Program-made: the position numbers and the translations under genes
Part shown: positions 35,280 to 47,965 of the stretch, one piece after another
Numbering within the stretch: position 1 is the first letter of the stretch
How the letters are laid out: each line of letters starts with the position of its first letter
Source of the DNA: Cephalopachus bancanus
Lineage: Eukaryota > Chordata > Mammalia > Primates > Tarsiidae
NCBI GenBank assembly: GCA_027257055.1
Contig: JAPVLO010000518.1
Coordinates: 1,426,001 to 1,490,000 of the forward strand
DNA length: 64,000 nt
Direction of reading: 5' to 3'
The notes under the pieces: generated by a model
Database searches by the model: none
Seen by the model: the letters and a program-made list of their open reading frames with translations, nothing else
What the model was told of the DNA's origin: nothing

Positions 35280-35545
35280 GGCCAGGCACAATGTCTTGTG
35301 CCTGTACTCTCAGCACTTTGGAAGGCCAAGTTTACGACCAACTTGGGCAACAAAATGACACCTTGTCTATCTCTACCAAAAAAAATGTTTTTTAATTAGC
35401 CAGACAAGGTGTGTGCACCTGTAGTCCCAGCTACTTTTGGGAGGCTGAGGTGGGAGGATGACTTGAGCCCAGGAGTTCAAGGTTGCAGAGAGCTATGATC
35501 ACACCACAGCACAAGACCTTGTCTCAAAAATAATAATAATAATAA
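35280..35545 (+). mobile_element. Older diverged Alu, sense, internally shortened
   Basis: From gccaggcacaatgtcttgtg to gtctcaaaaataataataat. The left monomer lacks part of its sequence after ggccaag. Confidence 0.88.
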
Positions 35546-35929
35546 ATCTTGTTCTTTTACAGATGTGAGTTTTTTAAATCCTACTCCTTGTCATTCTGGT
35601 TTTTCATATTAATTGAATAATTTTCTTGAAAAAAATGTCTTTGTGGATACAATAAATTTTCAAGTAGTTTTCTGTCTATATACGAGATTTAAATGTTTGG
35701 CCCTTTGTAAAACTGTGATGCTTATAGAATCAAAATCTTTGAGTGCAGTGTTTCCTAAATACAGAAAGATGCATGTGCATATCTGAGAGAGAAAAAGAGA
35801 TATTGTGTGCAAGTCTTAGATTGCTGTGTATTCTGAGATCTATTCTTTCAGAAAACCCAAACTGTCCTCTCCTTAAATTGCTTCAGAAGCATTTGGCCTA
35901 CAAAGACTCTATATAAAAATGTCAGCCTA

Positions 35930-36201
35930 GCCGGGCTTGGTGGCTCAGCCTGTAATCCCGCGCCTTTGGGAGGCTGAGGTGAGTGGATTGCCTGAGCCCG
36001 CGGGTTCGAGACCCGCCTGGGCAGCGAGACCTCATCTCTACAATAAATCAAAAATCAGCCGGGCGTGGTAGCGCATGCCTGTAGTTCCAGCTACTTGGAA
36101 GGCTGAGGTGGAAGGATCGCCAGAGCCCAGCAGGTCGAGGCTGTGGTGGCCGGGAGCGGCCACTGCACTCCAGTCTGAGCGACAGAGTGAGACTCCAACT
36201 C

Positions 36202-36230
<29 letters not shown>
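35930..36230 (+). mobile_element. Young strepsirrhine-type Alu close to e10
   Basis: Full length with about 29 terminal A residues, flanked by aaaaatgtcagc. Sense orientation in the gene, 99 bp before e10. Confidence 0.97.
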
Positions 36231-36232
<2 letters not shown>

Positions 36233-36329
36233 TCAGCTTATGCACTGATGCCAAAAGAATCAGCTAAGAACATACCATTTCCCCATTTTTATCACAGTAC
36301 GTTTTATGCCCGTCTTGTCTTCTTCCTAG

Positions 36330-36512
36330 GTACCCCAGAGAGGTCTCACTCTATTCTATTACAATTCTCTGTCAATGGAGGAATCACTTGGCACCTGATG
36401 GATGAATTCTACTTCCCTCAAACCACCAATATACTTTTCATTAATGTTCCCTTGCCATACACTGCCCAAACCAACGCTACAAGATTCAGACTGTGGCAAC
36501 CTTATAATAATG
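36330..36512 (+). CDS. RELN: Reelin exon e10 (repeat 4B, Asp-box)
   Basis: This 183-bp exon encodes [20 protein letters not shown] (Asp-box SVNGGITW), then [33 protein letters not shown] and QPYNN, human residues about 1873-1933. NAT is a sequon. Both ends are phase 1. The acceptor is tcttcctag and the donor gtaaaa, which is weaker at +5. A young full-length Alu with a long A tail ends at 36230, 99 bp upstream, so the 3' part of the upstream intron was recently altered. Confidence 0.96.
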
Positions 36513-36644
36513 GTAAAAATGCATGCTTTCTCCTGTGATCAAAACTGACAGTGGCATGTTGACATATTTGTTTCTAAGGTGTGGATGAAGTATTTGTCAA
36601 CTCAGTGGCTTGTCTATTCATGGCACTCACATTTCACATGCTTC

Positions 36645-37345
36645 ACTTTCTAAATTTTTATTTTACCTGTGGGATACATGTGAGGATTTACTACATAAGT
36701 CAATTGCATGCTGGTGTGATTTGGGCTTCCTGCAAGCCCTTTCTCGCCCTGCTAGTGGACCTGGTACCCAGTGTCTGGTTGTGTGCCCCCCTTGTCCCTT
36801 CTTCTTCCCTCCCTCCTTTAGCAGTGTCCAGCTTTTGTTGTTCCTAACTTTGTGCTCTTTTATCCAGTGATCAGGGACTACTTATGAGTGAGAACATGCA
36901 GTATTCAGGTTTTTTTTGTTTCTGTGGTAGTTCACCTCAAATGTTGATCTTGGTCTTCAGCTGCATCCATGTTGCTACAAAGGACATAATTGTGTTCTTC
37001 TCTATAGATTTATAGTATTTCTTCATGTATAGTATTTCATCATGTATATGTATATATAGTATTTCATCATCTTTTTTACCCAGTTCACTTTCAATAGGCT
37101 TCTGGGTTTTGCTATTGTGAATAGTGCTGCAATAAGCATACATGTGCAGGTGTCCTTTTGGAAGAGCAATTTATGTTCCTCTGAGTATGGAGTTGCTGGA
37201 TCTTATGGTAGCTCAATTTTTAGTTCTTTGAGAAAACACCACACTGCTTTCCACAAAGGCTGAGCTAGCTTACATTCCTACCAAAAACGTAGAAGCATTC
37301 CCTTTTCTCCACAGCCTAGCCAACACCTGTTGTTTTTTGACTTTT
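36645..37345 (-). mobile_element. L1 3' end, antisense
   Basis: tgtgggatacatgtgaggat, ggacctggtacccagtgtct, tgagtgagaacatgcagtat and the ORF2 end (gctattgtgaatagtgctgc, ccacaaaggctgagctagct). Older than the recurrent subfamily. Confidence 0.85.
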
Positions 37346-39094
37346 TAACAATAATATATTTCACTTTTGACAAGTCTCAATAAATATTTAAATATTTAAC
37401 TTTATATATCTTTATCATCTCTTTATATTTGAAAACCTTTTATCTTTTAAACTAGATCTCAAATTAGAAAGTTCTTTTCATGATGCAAATATTGCTGAAT
37501 TCTGTCACAGAGCTAAGGGTTTTAAAAAATAGTCCAGCATTACCAATAGGTCTTCATCAGTGTAATGACATTTTTTGTTGAACTTATTTTAGAATACATA
37601 GTTTTTCTAAATGTGGCATTAATGATATATAACAACATTATAGCAAAACACGAGAGAGACTTAGGACAAGCAGAGAGTATCTTACATAAAATATTTTTAT
37701 CACATGCATTTGCTTCACTGATAAGTTAGATGGAATGTATAATTTAATAGCATTTTCAAATTGTTACAGAAAATGATTCTACAAATTTATAAAATTTTAT
37801 TGCTTCCTATATTTCTATTAACTGCTGATCATAAGGGACCAGACTTTACTAAGTCATGCATTTAATCCCTAAATAAGCATAGAGATACCACATTAAACAG
37901 ATTTTTTGTGGCAGTAACACGGAAATGGATAAGAAAAACTATACTTTCATCTCTAAAATTTAACCTGAGTATTTCTTAAGTAAAAAAATAAAATAAAATT
38001 TTTAACTTATTGTGAACTATATATATATATGTATGTGTATACATATATATGTGTGTGTATATATATGTATATGTATTTTGTATAGTCACCAAATAAAGAT
38101 CCAAAAAAGAAATGTACCAGTTTTACAATCCAGAGGGATTGTCTTCATGTTGTGTTTGGAATGCTTATTTAAATTTTTTTTCATCTGCTTTACCAACTGC
38201 TTTCAAAACAAGCTACTAGAATTAAAATGGTGATAGGATTAGAGACAGAGACCTGTAATTTTATTTAAAGCATCAGGTTATTTCTACAGGCCCCAGTTTG
38301 TAGATTCTATTTTACGTTTTGGGAGAATTTTACTAAAAGAAATCAGTGAAAGTGATTATTCATATTGTATTTTTTTCATCTTGGCAAAGAAAGAAGTAAT
38401 CACAAAAAGAGATATTTTAAAAAAAGAAATCAGTGAAGAAGCAACCTAGAGGAATCTTGACATTCATGCTTGGCATGGTCTTATCACCTTATTTCAAGCT
38501 CAGTACAAACAGTGTTTTGTAAAGGCAGCCTGTGTTTTGTCCACTTTATTCTATGACATCTTCCTTAAACACCCTGCCTCAATCACTGAATCAAATCCTA
38601 TAATAGTGCAAGGAGTGATTTTACTATATTTTCTATATATTCCCACATATATAGAACATAGGTTTGAAAAGCATTAAGAAAAAAACAGAGAGTTTTGTAT
38701 GTCACAGAATACTTTTCTTCTGTATTAAATAGATAAAGCAAATAAATGCAATTGTATGTCAGGACGGTGTTTTACTGACCATAGTCCTTCATCCTAACTG
38801 AAGTATGGTACTAAGAAGTCACAGGTTGACCCTAAAAAAGCCACGAGTTGTTCCTTGAATAGACTAGTTAGTACACATTGGTTCTAAGTCTGCTGCCTGA
38901 CGTCCCATTCTCACAGATCACATGTCTTACAGATTCCTCTAAGCCACTAAAACACAACTCAAAGCCCACTCTTGCCAGTGAAGGGCCACTGTGATTGGAA
39001 GAGCAGCACAATTTCCCATACATTATATGCAAAGCATTGCCACAGCTTTCTGAAACTAGTGAGGTAGTTCCATGCTGTCACCTCATTTTTTCTT

Positions 39095-39928
39095 TAAATG
39101 CGTTTCTTTATTATAGAGTTGTGGGGTACAAGTGAGGATTAGCTACATAAGTAGGCTGCATGCAGGTGAGGTTTAGGATTCTAGCTGGCCCTCATTCCCC
39201 AGTAGTGAACCAGTACACATTGTGTTGTTACATGCCCCCCCTCCCTCCTCCCTCCCTACCTCCCTACCCTAGCAGTGCCCAGTGACTGCTGATCCCACCC
39301 TTGTGCTAATGTGACTAGTGATCAGGGCCCACTTATGAGTGAGAACATGTGGTATTCAGTTCGTTTCTATGATAGTGCACTTAGTATGATGGTTTCCAAC
39401 TGTATCCAAGTTGCTGCGAAGGCCATGATTTTGTTCTTCTTTATGGCTGCATAATACTCCGTTGTGTGTATGTACCACATTTTCTTTATCCAACCCAGTT
39501 TCAGTGGACATGTTCCATGTTTTTGCTTTGTGAATGGTGTGGCAATAAACATGCGTGTGCAGGTGTCTTTTTGGTAGTCTTTTTGATGTTCCTCCGGGTA
39601 TATTCCCAAAAGAGGAATTGCTGGTAGAAGATCAGTTTTTAGTTCTTTTAGGAATTGCCACACTGCTTTCCATAGAGATTAAACTAACACATTCCCACCA
39701 ACAGTGTAGAAGCTTTCCCTTTTCTCTGCAACTGCACTAGCACCTGTTGTTTTTTTTGACTTCTTAATGATAGCCATCCGTACGAGAGTTATGTGGTATC
39801 TCATTGTAATTGATTTCATTTCTTTGATGATTAGTGAGCCAAGCATTTTTTCATGTGTCTGTTGCCTGCTTGTAGGTCATCTTTTGAGAAGCGTCTGTTC
39901 GTGTCTTTTGCCAACTTTTTAACATGCT
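39095..39928 (-). mobile_element. L1 3' end, antisense
   Basis: gttgtggggtacaagtgagg, the C-rich antisense of a polypurine tract (cccccctccctcctccctcc), then ORF2 C-terminus (YYAAIKKNKIMAFAATWIQL on the minus strand) up to cttttgccaacttttt. Confidence 0.9.
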
Positions 39929-40137
39929 ATGTCAATTTAATGTGGTGGCAAGCTTAATTTTCTTCATACTTTAATCACTGTAAACATGCTTATGTAGTTT
40001 ATCTTTTTTTCCCTATAAAGCATATATTTAACCTGCTGTTACCAAGTTCCTTTTGTCCTTTACTTTGTTTCAATGAGTAAAAATATACTTCTGATTGTCA
40101 TCATTGGAAAAACTTGCTTTATCCAAAAATTCCTTAG

Positions 40138-40309
40138 GTAAGAAAGAAGAAATCTGGATTGTTGATGACTTCATTATTGATGGAAATAATTTAAACAACC
40201 CTGTGATGCTTCTGGATACCTTTGACTTTGGGCCCAGAGAAGATAATTGGTTTTTCTATCCTGGTGGTAACATTGGTCTTTATTGCCCATATTCATCAAA
40301 GGGAGCACC
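40138..40309 (+). CDS. RELN: Reelin exon e11 (4B end, repeat 5A start)
   Basis: This 172-bp exon encodes [20 protein letters not shown], ending 4B, then opens 5A with [35 protein letters not shown], human residues about 1934-1991. It enters in phase 1 and leaves in phase 2 inside proline (CC|C). Acceptor ttccttag and donor gtaagt are normal. Repeat 5, together with repeat 6, belongs to the central fragment of reelin, which carries the receptor-binding activity. Confidence 0.96.
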
Positions 40310-40399
40310 GTAAGTATTCAGTTGAGAATCTAAAAATAAAACCACTGCTCTTTATAAATCATGATGAATTTTTGCCTAAATGAATTCCTTGTTTTTTGG

Positions 40400-40430
<31 letters not shown>

Positions 40431-40441
40431 TTGCATAACAG
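40310..40441 (+). other. RELN: RELN intron e11-e12 (132 bp)
   Basis: Very short intron. Its 3' half is a (gttttg)n-like T-rich run that doubles as the polypyrimidine tract. Confidence 0.95.
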
Positions 40442-40544
40442 CGAGGAGGATTCAGCCATGGTGTTTGTTTCAAATGAAGTGGGTGAGCATTCCATCACCA
40501 CCCGTGACTTAAATGTGAACGAGAATACCATCATACAGTTTGAG
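40442..40544 (+). CDS. RELN: Reelin exon e12 (repeat 5A)
   Basis: This 103-bp exon follows e11 after a 132-bp intron. It encodes [20 protein letters not shown] and [14 protein letters not shown], human residues about 1991-2025. It enters in phase 2 and leaves in phase 0 with GAG|gtactt. The acceptor lies behind a T-rich tract with repeated gttttg units (about 40390-40431). The reading frame is intact, and the sequence matches remembered human reelin without change. Confidence 0.96.
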
Positions 40545-42414
40545 GTACTTGATTTTGTTCTCTTGGAAATGCTTTAAATTTGGACAAAACTTAGGAAAGA
40601 GGAAAATCTCAGATAATTTCATGCATTGTGACTTCCCATTTTTGTGCAAGAACATAAGAGGTTTTGACATCATAACTCGCATTCACTGACAGAACCAGTT
40701 GTCCATACTAAGGTTTATTTCTGAATTGTTGTCCATTATCTATGGCATAGTTTTCCCACCTTCTACACTAGGAAGTTGAAATAAATTATTTTGAACATTA
40801 CAAAAGTGAAAAGGATCATACTATTCTAGTATTGTTAGTTTCACAGTTTTTATGTGAAACAACCTTTCTTAGGGCCTAGGTCAATGTAACTATCGTCTAT
40901 ACCCTATTGGCATATTTATATAATATTTATCATGATGTTATGAATTTTACAGATAAAATAATACTACAGTTTTTATGGTTTCAAATATATTTTCTCTGTG
41001 TATTTTGTTAATAATTATGCATTCCTTATATTTGTCAGGAGAGTGAATTAATAGTTATATAAAAATGTTTACATATTTCAAAAACTTAGATATAATCAGC
41101 AGAACCAATGGTGCATTATGCCAGTGTTTAAGAGTATTAACTTTCCAAGACACTTGCTTCATAGATGATAAAAGATAACACCTTTAGTCTCTTAAGAGTC
41201 ATTTTATCAAAAGAATTCAGGTAGAAACATGTGCCTATGGTGGAAAAGTTTATCAAATGTCAATAGTTTGTTCATCAGAAGGAAAAGGAGTAAGTTTACA
41301 CACTATGTATATATAATAATATTTATTAATAAATTTAACTATTTATAGTTATACATAACTATTTATTAATATATATCAATATCTGGTTGCTATGATGTGA
41401 TGGTGTGATAGCAAGAAAATGTTAATCACAATTGGAAAGGGGAAATTGTTCATAGAAAGAGTTGCATGCACTTATGTATTTTTCATTTAATGCACTTGAA
41501 AGCATGGAAAAAAGAATGGAATGGTTGTTTCCCTAATGGTTAAGAAGGCCTTTACATAGAAACAGAGAGTAGACCAGTGGTTACCAGGGGGTGATTGGGG
41601 GAGAGATTGGGGAAGGAGTGGAAAGAAGTAGGTCAAAGGATACAAGCTTACAGTTATATAATATGAATAGCCCTAAAGATTTAATGTACATCACAAGGAC
41701 TATAGATAATAATATAGTATTGTTTACTGAAAATTAGCTGAGTGAGTAGATTCTAAGGGCTCTTACTATACATACACACACAAGATAACTGTGGAAGGTA
41801 ATGGATGAATTAATTCGCTTGGCTATAGTAATTATTTCACTATGTATATTATATCAAAATAGCATGTTATACACCTTAAATACAGTATATACGGTTTTTT
41901 AAAAGGTCTTTCGCCATGCCAGGGAAATAGGGACAGTGATTGTATAGATATTGAACATGTGTTGAAGATTCTCCATGTACAAAACATTTGGGATTATTTA
42001 GAAGGTGTCATAAGAAGGAAAATAGAAAACATTCCTACCTGGTAGACTGGAACAAAAGCTAATAGGTAGGATTAGGGAGAGTCTTTTATTATGATTTATT
42101 TGACTTGGCTAGGAAAGTAAGCCAAAGGTGAACAATGGAATTGTCTCAGCCTCTGTCTTGCCCATTTCCTAGTTTTTTATAAAATGAGGTAAAATAAATG
42201 TTTCACGAGTTCTTTTGAGGTTTTATGAAAAATTATAATTTGAAGGTAATATTCAATATTACTCAGTTAGGCAAAACAGAATTTTTTCATGTTAAATATT
42301 TCAGCAAGACAGTTCCCAGGAAAATGGACTCTGGAAAATAATGAAGTGGTGAATCATTTCAGGGCTTGTTGCTCTGAGGTAATTTGTATCATTTTTTTTT
42401 CCTTCTTCCTCAAG
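40545..42414 (+). other. RELN: RELN intron e12-e13
   Basis: 1.9 kb, AT-rich. An old L1 tail lies at 41560-41895. Confidence 0.85.
41560..41895 (+). mobile_element. Old L1 3' end, sense
   Basis: agagtagaccagtggttacc, aggggatgattg-like gggggtgattgggggagaga, tacaagcttacagttatata and ttatacaccttaaatacag follow an old L1M 3'-end pattern. Confidence 0.72.
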
Positions 42415-42644
42415 ATCAACGTTGGATGCTCAACTGATAGCTCATCTGCTGATCCAGTGAGACTGGAATTTTCCAGGGACTTCGGGGCGACCTGGCACCT
42501 ACTGCTGCCCCTCTGCTACCACAGCAGCAGCCATGTTAGCTCTTTATGTTCCACTGAGCACCACCCAAGCAGCACCTACTATGCGGGAACCACCCAAGGC
42601 TGGAGGAGGGAGGTCGTGCACTTCGGGAAGCTGCACCTTTGCGG
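42415..42644 (+). CDS. RELN: Reelin exon e13 (repeat 5A body; carries Cys2101)
   Basis: This 230-bp exon encodes [20 protein letters not shown], the Asp-box SRDFGATW, a cysteine- and histidine-rich loop ([18 protein letters not shown]) and [16 protein letters not shown], human residues about 2026-2101. The final full codon, TGC at 42640-42642, is Cys2101. That residue is reported to form the inter-chain disulfide of reelin dimers. It enters in phase 0 and leaves in phase 2 (GG|A). The donor is gtaagg. Confidence 0.97.
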
Positions 42645-44236
42645 GTAAGGACCTGCTGCTTGGCACCACATTTGTTTCTCATTTGACAGTTTATCCCTGA
42701 AGTCATCGTTGACTTGCCACTTTATCAGCAGAAATGTCCTCTTTACACTTCTTCCCTAGTTCTCACTTGAAGCAAATCAAGGGATATTTAAAATACAGGA
42801 CACTGAGCTGACAGAACTACTAATAGTTTGAAGGTAGAATTTAAAAACACACTGTGGGCTATACCCTGTGGTAGGTTCATATCCCCGTGACTGTTTATTA
42901 GATGAATCAGGAAGCAACAGATGTATGGTTTCCCCCTAATGTTGTGACTCTCCTCCTCCCCACCCCCACCTCACAATATAAATGCAGTTAGAATTTTATG
43001 ACTTTCAAACATCTACCTCTGTCTCTCATGCAGGGAGAGAGAATGTAGGGAAGATGGAAGCCCATAGAGTATTCCTGGTGTCTCATAAAATAAAAAATTG
43101 TTGGCACATTTCCCCCAGGCTTTTCTCCTTTTTCAACCTCTCAGCATTCTTGTTACCTATATTTGACTCTTCTGTTGACAAGCAACTTTGAGATAAAGGT
43201 CTTCAACCCTAATAGAAATGAAATGAAAAGTATATTTCAAAAAATAAAACTAATAATATAAATGAGCAAAGAGGGGAAGCCAACAAAGCAGCCTGCCTCA
43301 GAATTTCTGTCTTTTCTCTCAGAATAAAGAATTTTTTTCTTTCAGAGTATGTCAGAAAAGAAGAAAGTACTAATACCATACTTTCAATATGGAAATCGAT
43401 TTATATTCCTGATGTGAAACTGAGCATAATTAGAAGTCTTGGGTCTTCAAGAAAAACTACCAATACCTAGTACTTTTCCAAAAGGGTGAAAGCGAATTTT
43501 TAAAAGTCTGCATTTTCTTTGAACATAAATCCATTCATTCTTCACCATTTAATCACCGTTGTTTTTATAACTTGATTGCTAAGGACTTTAATATTTTGTG
43601 TTGCCAACTGTGCTGTGTTACTAATCCTTGCCTCTACACCAGGACATTATTCTAATAGGAAATCCAACTATCTTTTTAAGAAAATAAGCATTACTAAGCA
43701 AAATATCCTCAAGGTTCTCTCGAATTGGTAGCCAGAGGAGGCCAGAGAGTCTCTGAATATCATACGAATAGATAGAGCTGATGACTCAGTAAGCACTACA
43801 AGAAAGCTACCTTTGTTTTCGGGGGAATATATCTACAGCAGAATCAGGCTGGAAAAAATACTTCAGGAAAAACTTTTAATCCAAAATCAGTTGTATTATT
43901 TAAGATTGCATATTGCAAGAACATAAAGAGGCTTACAAAAAAAGTGGAAAAACTTGCTGGAAAGATACTGGAAATTGTATGGACTTCACTCGGGAATTGT
44001 GAGGACCTCAGCAACAGAAGTTTGTGATTCTCCTTTTTATCATGGTGACATTTACATCACTCAGCAAACCATAGCTTTTATTTTCTGGGCCTCTTCATTC
44101 CAGATTTCCAGAAAAGAAAATCTGATCCTATCAGCTATGGCCAGGAAGCCAGGTGTTCTAATAGAAGCACAGTTGCCAAAAGACCATGCCTATGGTCTAG
44201 GCAGGGGAAAAGGCCTGACCAGTCAATCAATTAGGG

Positions 44237-44594
44237 ACCATTATGGTCTGAATGTTCATGTCCCCTTCAAAATGTTGAAATTCTACCTCCCTTCCCCAAG
44301 GCAATGGTATTAGGAGGTGGAAACTGTTAAGAGGTGACGAGGTAATGAGAGTGGAACCTTCATGATGGACATTAGTATCCTTATAAAAGAGGCCCCAGAG
44401 GACTTCCTGTTGTGAGAACACAACAGGAAGGCACCATCTATAAGCCACAAAGTAAGCCTTCAGCAAACACTGAATGTGTTGGATCCTTGACCTTGGACTT
44501 GCCAGCTTCCAGAACTGTGAGAAATAAATTTCTGTTGTTTATAAGCTATCCAGTTTATGATATTTTGTTACAACAGCCTGGATGGACTAAGGCA
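44237..44594 (+). repeat. MaLR-type solo LTR (probable)
   Basis: ttatggtctgaatgttcatg, attaggaggtggaaactgtt, ttataaaagaggccccagag, ccagaactgtgagaaataaa, tttctgttgtttataagc and tggatggactaagg form the order of an ERVL-MaLR-type LTR as I remember it. There is no internal retroviral coding sequence. Confidence 0.6.
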
Positions 44595-46675
44595 CCTATG
44601 AACACAGTATTCCACTGGAATCCATCATGGTATTACTGAAAAGCACCGGATTTTCTCTTTAATGGACCTCTAATTTTTCTAATTGCTCAGCTAAGAGTTA
44701 GATTAAATAGAAAACAACCCTAAAGGTAAATTGTAGACAATGACTTTAGATGTTTTGCCAACTGGAACTTGCTTTAGCAAGTTCCCACATGAAAATAGTC
44801 TTGTCTAAAGGAGTTTGAAGAAAGGTCACAAAGATCTGCCAGTCAGAGACACTGATTGAAGATACCCATGCCAGAAGAGTGACCCAGTGTCATGGAGATT
44901 GCCTTCGCTTAGCACTTGGTGATGCTCACTGTGCTGTACTCACACATAAGGCATGATAATATAATTTGGAAATTTAAATTAGAGAAATGCAGACGTCTAT
45001 ATTTTCACCCACTGGTGAAAGCCACTATAAAACATGATCCTATTACAGCATACAGAACTTAGACTGTCATGTTATTTGTATTCCATGGTATTTTTATTTC
45101 TGTGAAAAGAATGTAAATGCCATTCTCAGAATGATATAAACCTACCTTTCAAACTGCCTTCAACCATTTCTGTGAAGAGAAGAATTTGCTTTAATAGTCT
45201 TGTCTAGCCCTTGTTTCAGGAAAAGAATTAGCACTCTTCTTAAAACCCATGCAGGCATGAATTGCTGGAAGGCAAAAGTTAAATTTTCTCCAACTCAGTG
45301 AACCATTCCTTGGTTTGTATTTAGCATGGTACTCAGTAATAGCACAAGTGCTATATGCAAAAACTATATAAAGTCCATGTTTAAATTACTCTTTTTTGTG
45401 CATTTGTTGGACACTAGGTACACAAAAAATATATATTAAATATTTTCAGGTGCAAATGGCCAACTCTTTTGCCTACACATATAATCAATTTACACTTGAA
45501 GAACAAATGTTGAGCTTCCATCCAATTTTATTCCCATCACTTTTGTGTCCTTTAGTTTAGAGTCTTTTTGTCTTTAAAACTTTCTAATTGTTTTTGCTTT
45601 ATGCAGTTTCCCAGTGAGTCAACCAAAACCCCTATTTAATGAAAGCAGTGTTGTGTGCTTGAAATTTTAAGTTTATGTTTAAAAAACAGATCCCTTTGAA
45701 TACCACTGGCTTAGGAGAACAGATGCTGACATTCACTAAGGAGGATGGCAGCAAGAAATTTTCAAAATAAGATTTCAGCAGAAGGGAACCACAGTGAAAC
45801 CAGACCCTTCAGGCCATTTATCACAGTGCTTGCAGTTTCTGTGTCAAGGCAGGTGAACAGTAATAAATATCCAACCAAGGTGGTTCATTTGTATTCAGAA
45901 CATTTGAATAAATAAGAAGTTCAAAAAATCCTTGTAGGCTTTTGTTCAAAGGAAATCTCCAGTCATTTTTCTCAGCTCAGCAGTCTAAAAGTTCAAAAGG
46001 TAAGAAGTGCTTCTTGCCAAAACTAAACTCTAAAAAGCATTTGAAAATAAAGTTTAATTATGAACTGGCATTTTGGGGGCAGCTTCATAAAGCTGGAGTC
46101 TTGATATAAACAATGAAATCAGGGTTAAAATTATATATGGGAACTTGACTCCATCTGCTCTGGTATCTACTACACTTTAGAAGCCTAACACATGCATTTC
46201 CCTCCCACCAACCATCCCCAACCCTGGTGTTTGACTTCTAATTTCTTTTTTTTTTTTAGTAAAAAACGATTCAAACTGTAATTTCTTTGATAATTGAAAA
46301 TTAGAATAATTTGTAGGGCCCCAAAATAAGTTCCTTCTCTATATCCTATCCCTCTAAAATAAATCCATTTTCTTTTACCTGAGTTTTATAGATGATAAAA
46401 TACATTAATGGACTGCTCCCTAAATATGTAATTATTTCCAAGAAGCTAATTTATTGTCAACAATATGATAGGATAATTCATCTCAAATCAAAAGAAAATT
46501 GTCTTTGATTTAAAAAGAATTTAAGAAATAAGAGAATTTTAACTAAAAATAAATCTGATTTGTAATTTTTTTAATCTTAAAAACAATCTTTTGGAGCTCT
46601 CTGTTTCCAATAGGATAAAATTCAAAAAAATGCTAGTTTGGCTCATAAGACCTTTCGCAACAAATTACATACAAC

Positions 46676-46765
46676 AAACACTTACTGACCATCTAACATG
46701 TATGAAACACTATACTGGGCGCCATAAAAAGGTACCAAAAAAAGAGACATGAACATTGGCCTTTA
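46676..46765 (-). repeat. L2-like LINE fragment
   Basis: caaacacttactgaccatct, acactatactgggcgcc and tggcctttatgaacccacag match the antisense L2 pattern. Confidence 0.55.
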
Positions 46766-46884
46766 TGAACCCACAGTCAATAGCAAAAATAGATACACTT
46801 TTAGATAACTCTTGCTGTGATAACTGTAGTAATGAAAATTCCATCAAAAATATGGAAGAGAGAGTAAAAAAGATTAGTCATTTA

Positions 46885-47432
46885 CCTTAAAACCCAGCAA
46901 TTCCACTATTACTCTTACTCAAAAATAATTGAAAACAGGTATTCAAGCAAATACTTGTACATGAATGTTCATAGCAGCACTATTCTCAATAACCAAAAGG
47001 TGGAAATAACCAAATGTTCATCAGCTGATGAATGGATAAAGTTGGCATATCTATACAATGGAATATTATTCATCCATGAAAAGAAATGAAATTTTATTAC
47101 TTGCTACACCATTAGCATACCTTGAAAACATTAGGTTAAGTGAATAAAGCCAGATACAACAGATCACATATTGTATGGTTTCACTTATATGAAATATTCA
47201 GAATAGGTAAATCCATAGAGTCAGAAAGAGTTGGTAGATGTCAAGGAAGGGGAAATAGGGAGTGACTTCCTAATGGATACGCAGTTTCCTTTAGGTGTGT
47301 CAAAAATGTCTTGAAACTAGGTTAAACGGATGGTTCGGCAGCACTGTGAAAGTGCTAAATGCCACTGGCCTGTACACATTAAATAGTTAATGGTTAATTT
47401 TGTGTTATGTGAATTTAAAAAAAAAAAAAGAT
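46885..47432 (+). mobile_element. Old L1 3' end, sense
   Basis: cccagcaattccactattac, atgttcatagcagcactatt, caatggaatattattcatcc and ggtttcacttatatgaaata, ending in an A run at 47416-47429. Confidence 0.85.
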
Positions 47433-47744
47433 TAGTTATAGAGAGTATAGGTAGCAGTGCTGTAGAAATCTTTCCCAAGGAAGCCAGTCTTGAAAAAGAT
47501 TGGAAGATCAGGTGAAATTTTGACATATTGATAGAATTGGGAAGGACTTACTGGAAATAGGAACTTTATTGGTCAAATCCTGGAGACCAAAGAAAGGAGT
47601 TTTGTTTCTGAGATGACAGATCATGTTTTCTACCTCATGAGTGTGGTGCACAGGCAGTAACTGTCTATTATTCACTGATAAGATATGGTTACTTTGAAGA
47701 TGTTCTGTTGATTAGCTTTTGAAAGATTTGTACCTCTTTTCCAG

Positions 47745-47965
47745 AGCTGTGCGTTTCAGATGGTACCAGGGGTTTTACCCTGTTGGCTCTCAGCCAGTGA
47801 CGTGGGCTATTGATAATGTTTACATTGGTCCCCAGTGTGAGGAGATGTGTAACGGGCATGGGAGCTGTATCAATGGAACCAAATGTATATGTGATCCCGG
47901 CTACTCAGGTCCAACCTGTAAAATAAGCACCAAAAATCCTGATTTTCTCAAAGATGACTTTGAAG
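47745..47965 (+). CDS. RELN: Reelin exon e14 (5A end, EGF5, 5B start)
   Basis: This 221-bp exon encodes [20 protein letters not shown] and [11 protein letters not shown], complete EGF5 ([28 protein letters not shown]), and the start of 5B ([11 protein letters not shown]), human residues about 2102-2176. NGT within EGF5 is a possible sequon. It enters in phase 2 just before RFRW and leaves in phase 1. EGF5 lies entirely in one exon, whereas EGF3 and EGF4 are each split by an intron. Confidence 0.97.

Larger units (their letters stand above)
34937..36329 (+). other. RELN: RELN intron e9-e10
   Basis: 1.4 kb with an older Alu and a young Alu listed separately; the other parts are AT-rich and unremarkable. 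Confidence 0.9.
36513..40137 (+). other. RELN: RELN intron e10-e11
   Basis: 3.6 kb. Two antisense L1 pieces (listed), a TA/TG-rich tract at 38018-38080, and AT-rich sequence with no other recognisable feature between 37346 and 39094. Confidence 0.85.
42645..47744 (+). other. RELN: RELN intron e13-e14
   Basis: 5.1 kb. An LTR-like element (44237-44594), an L2-like piece (46676-46765) and an old L1 tail (46885-47432). 44595-46675 shows no recognisable element. Confidence 0.85.
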
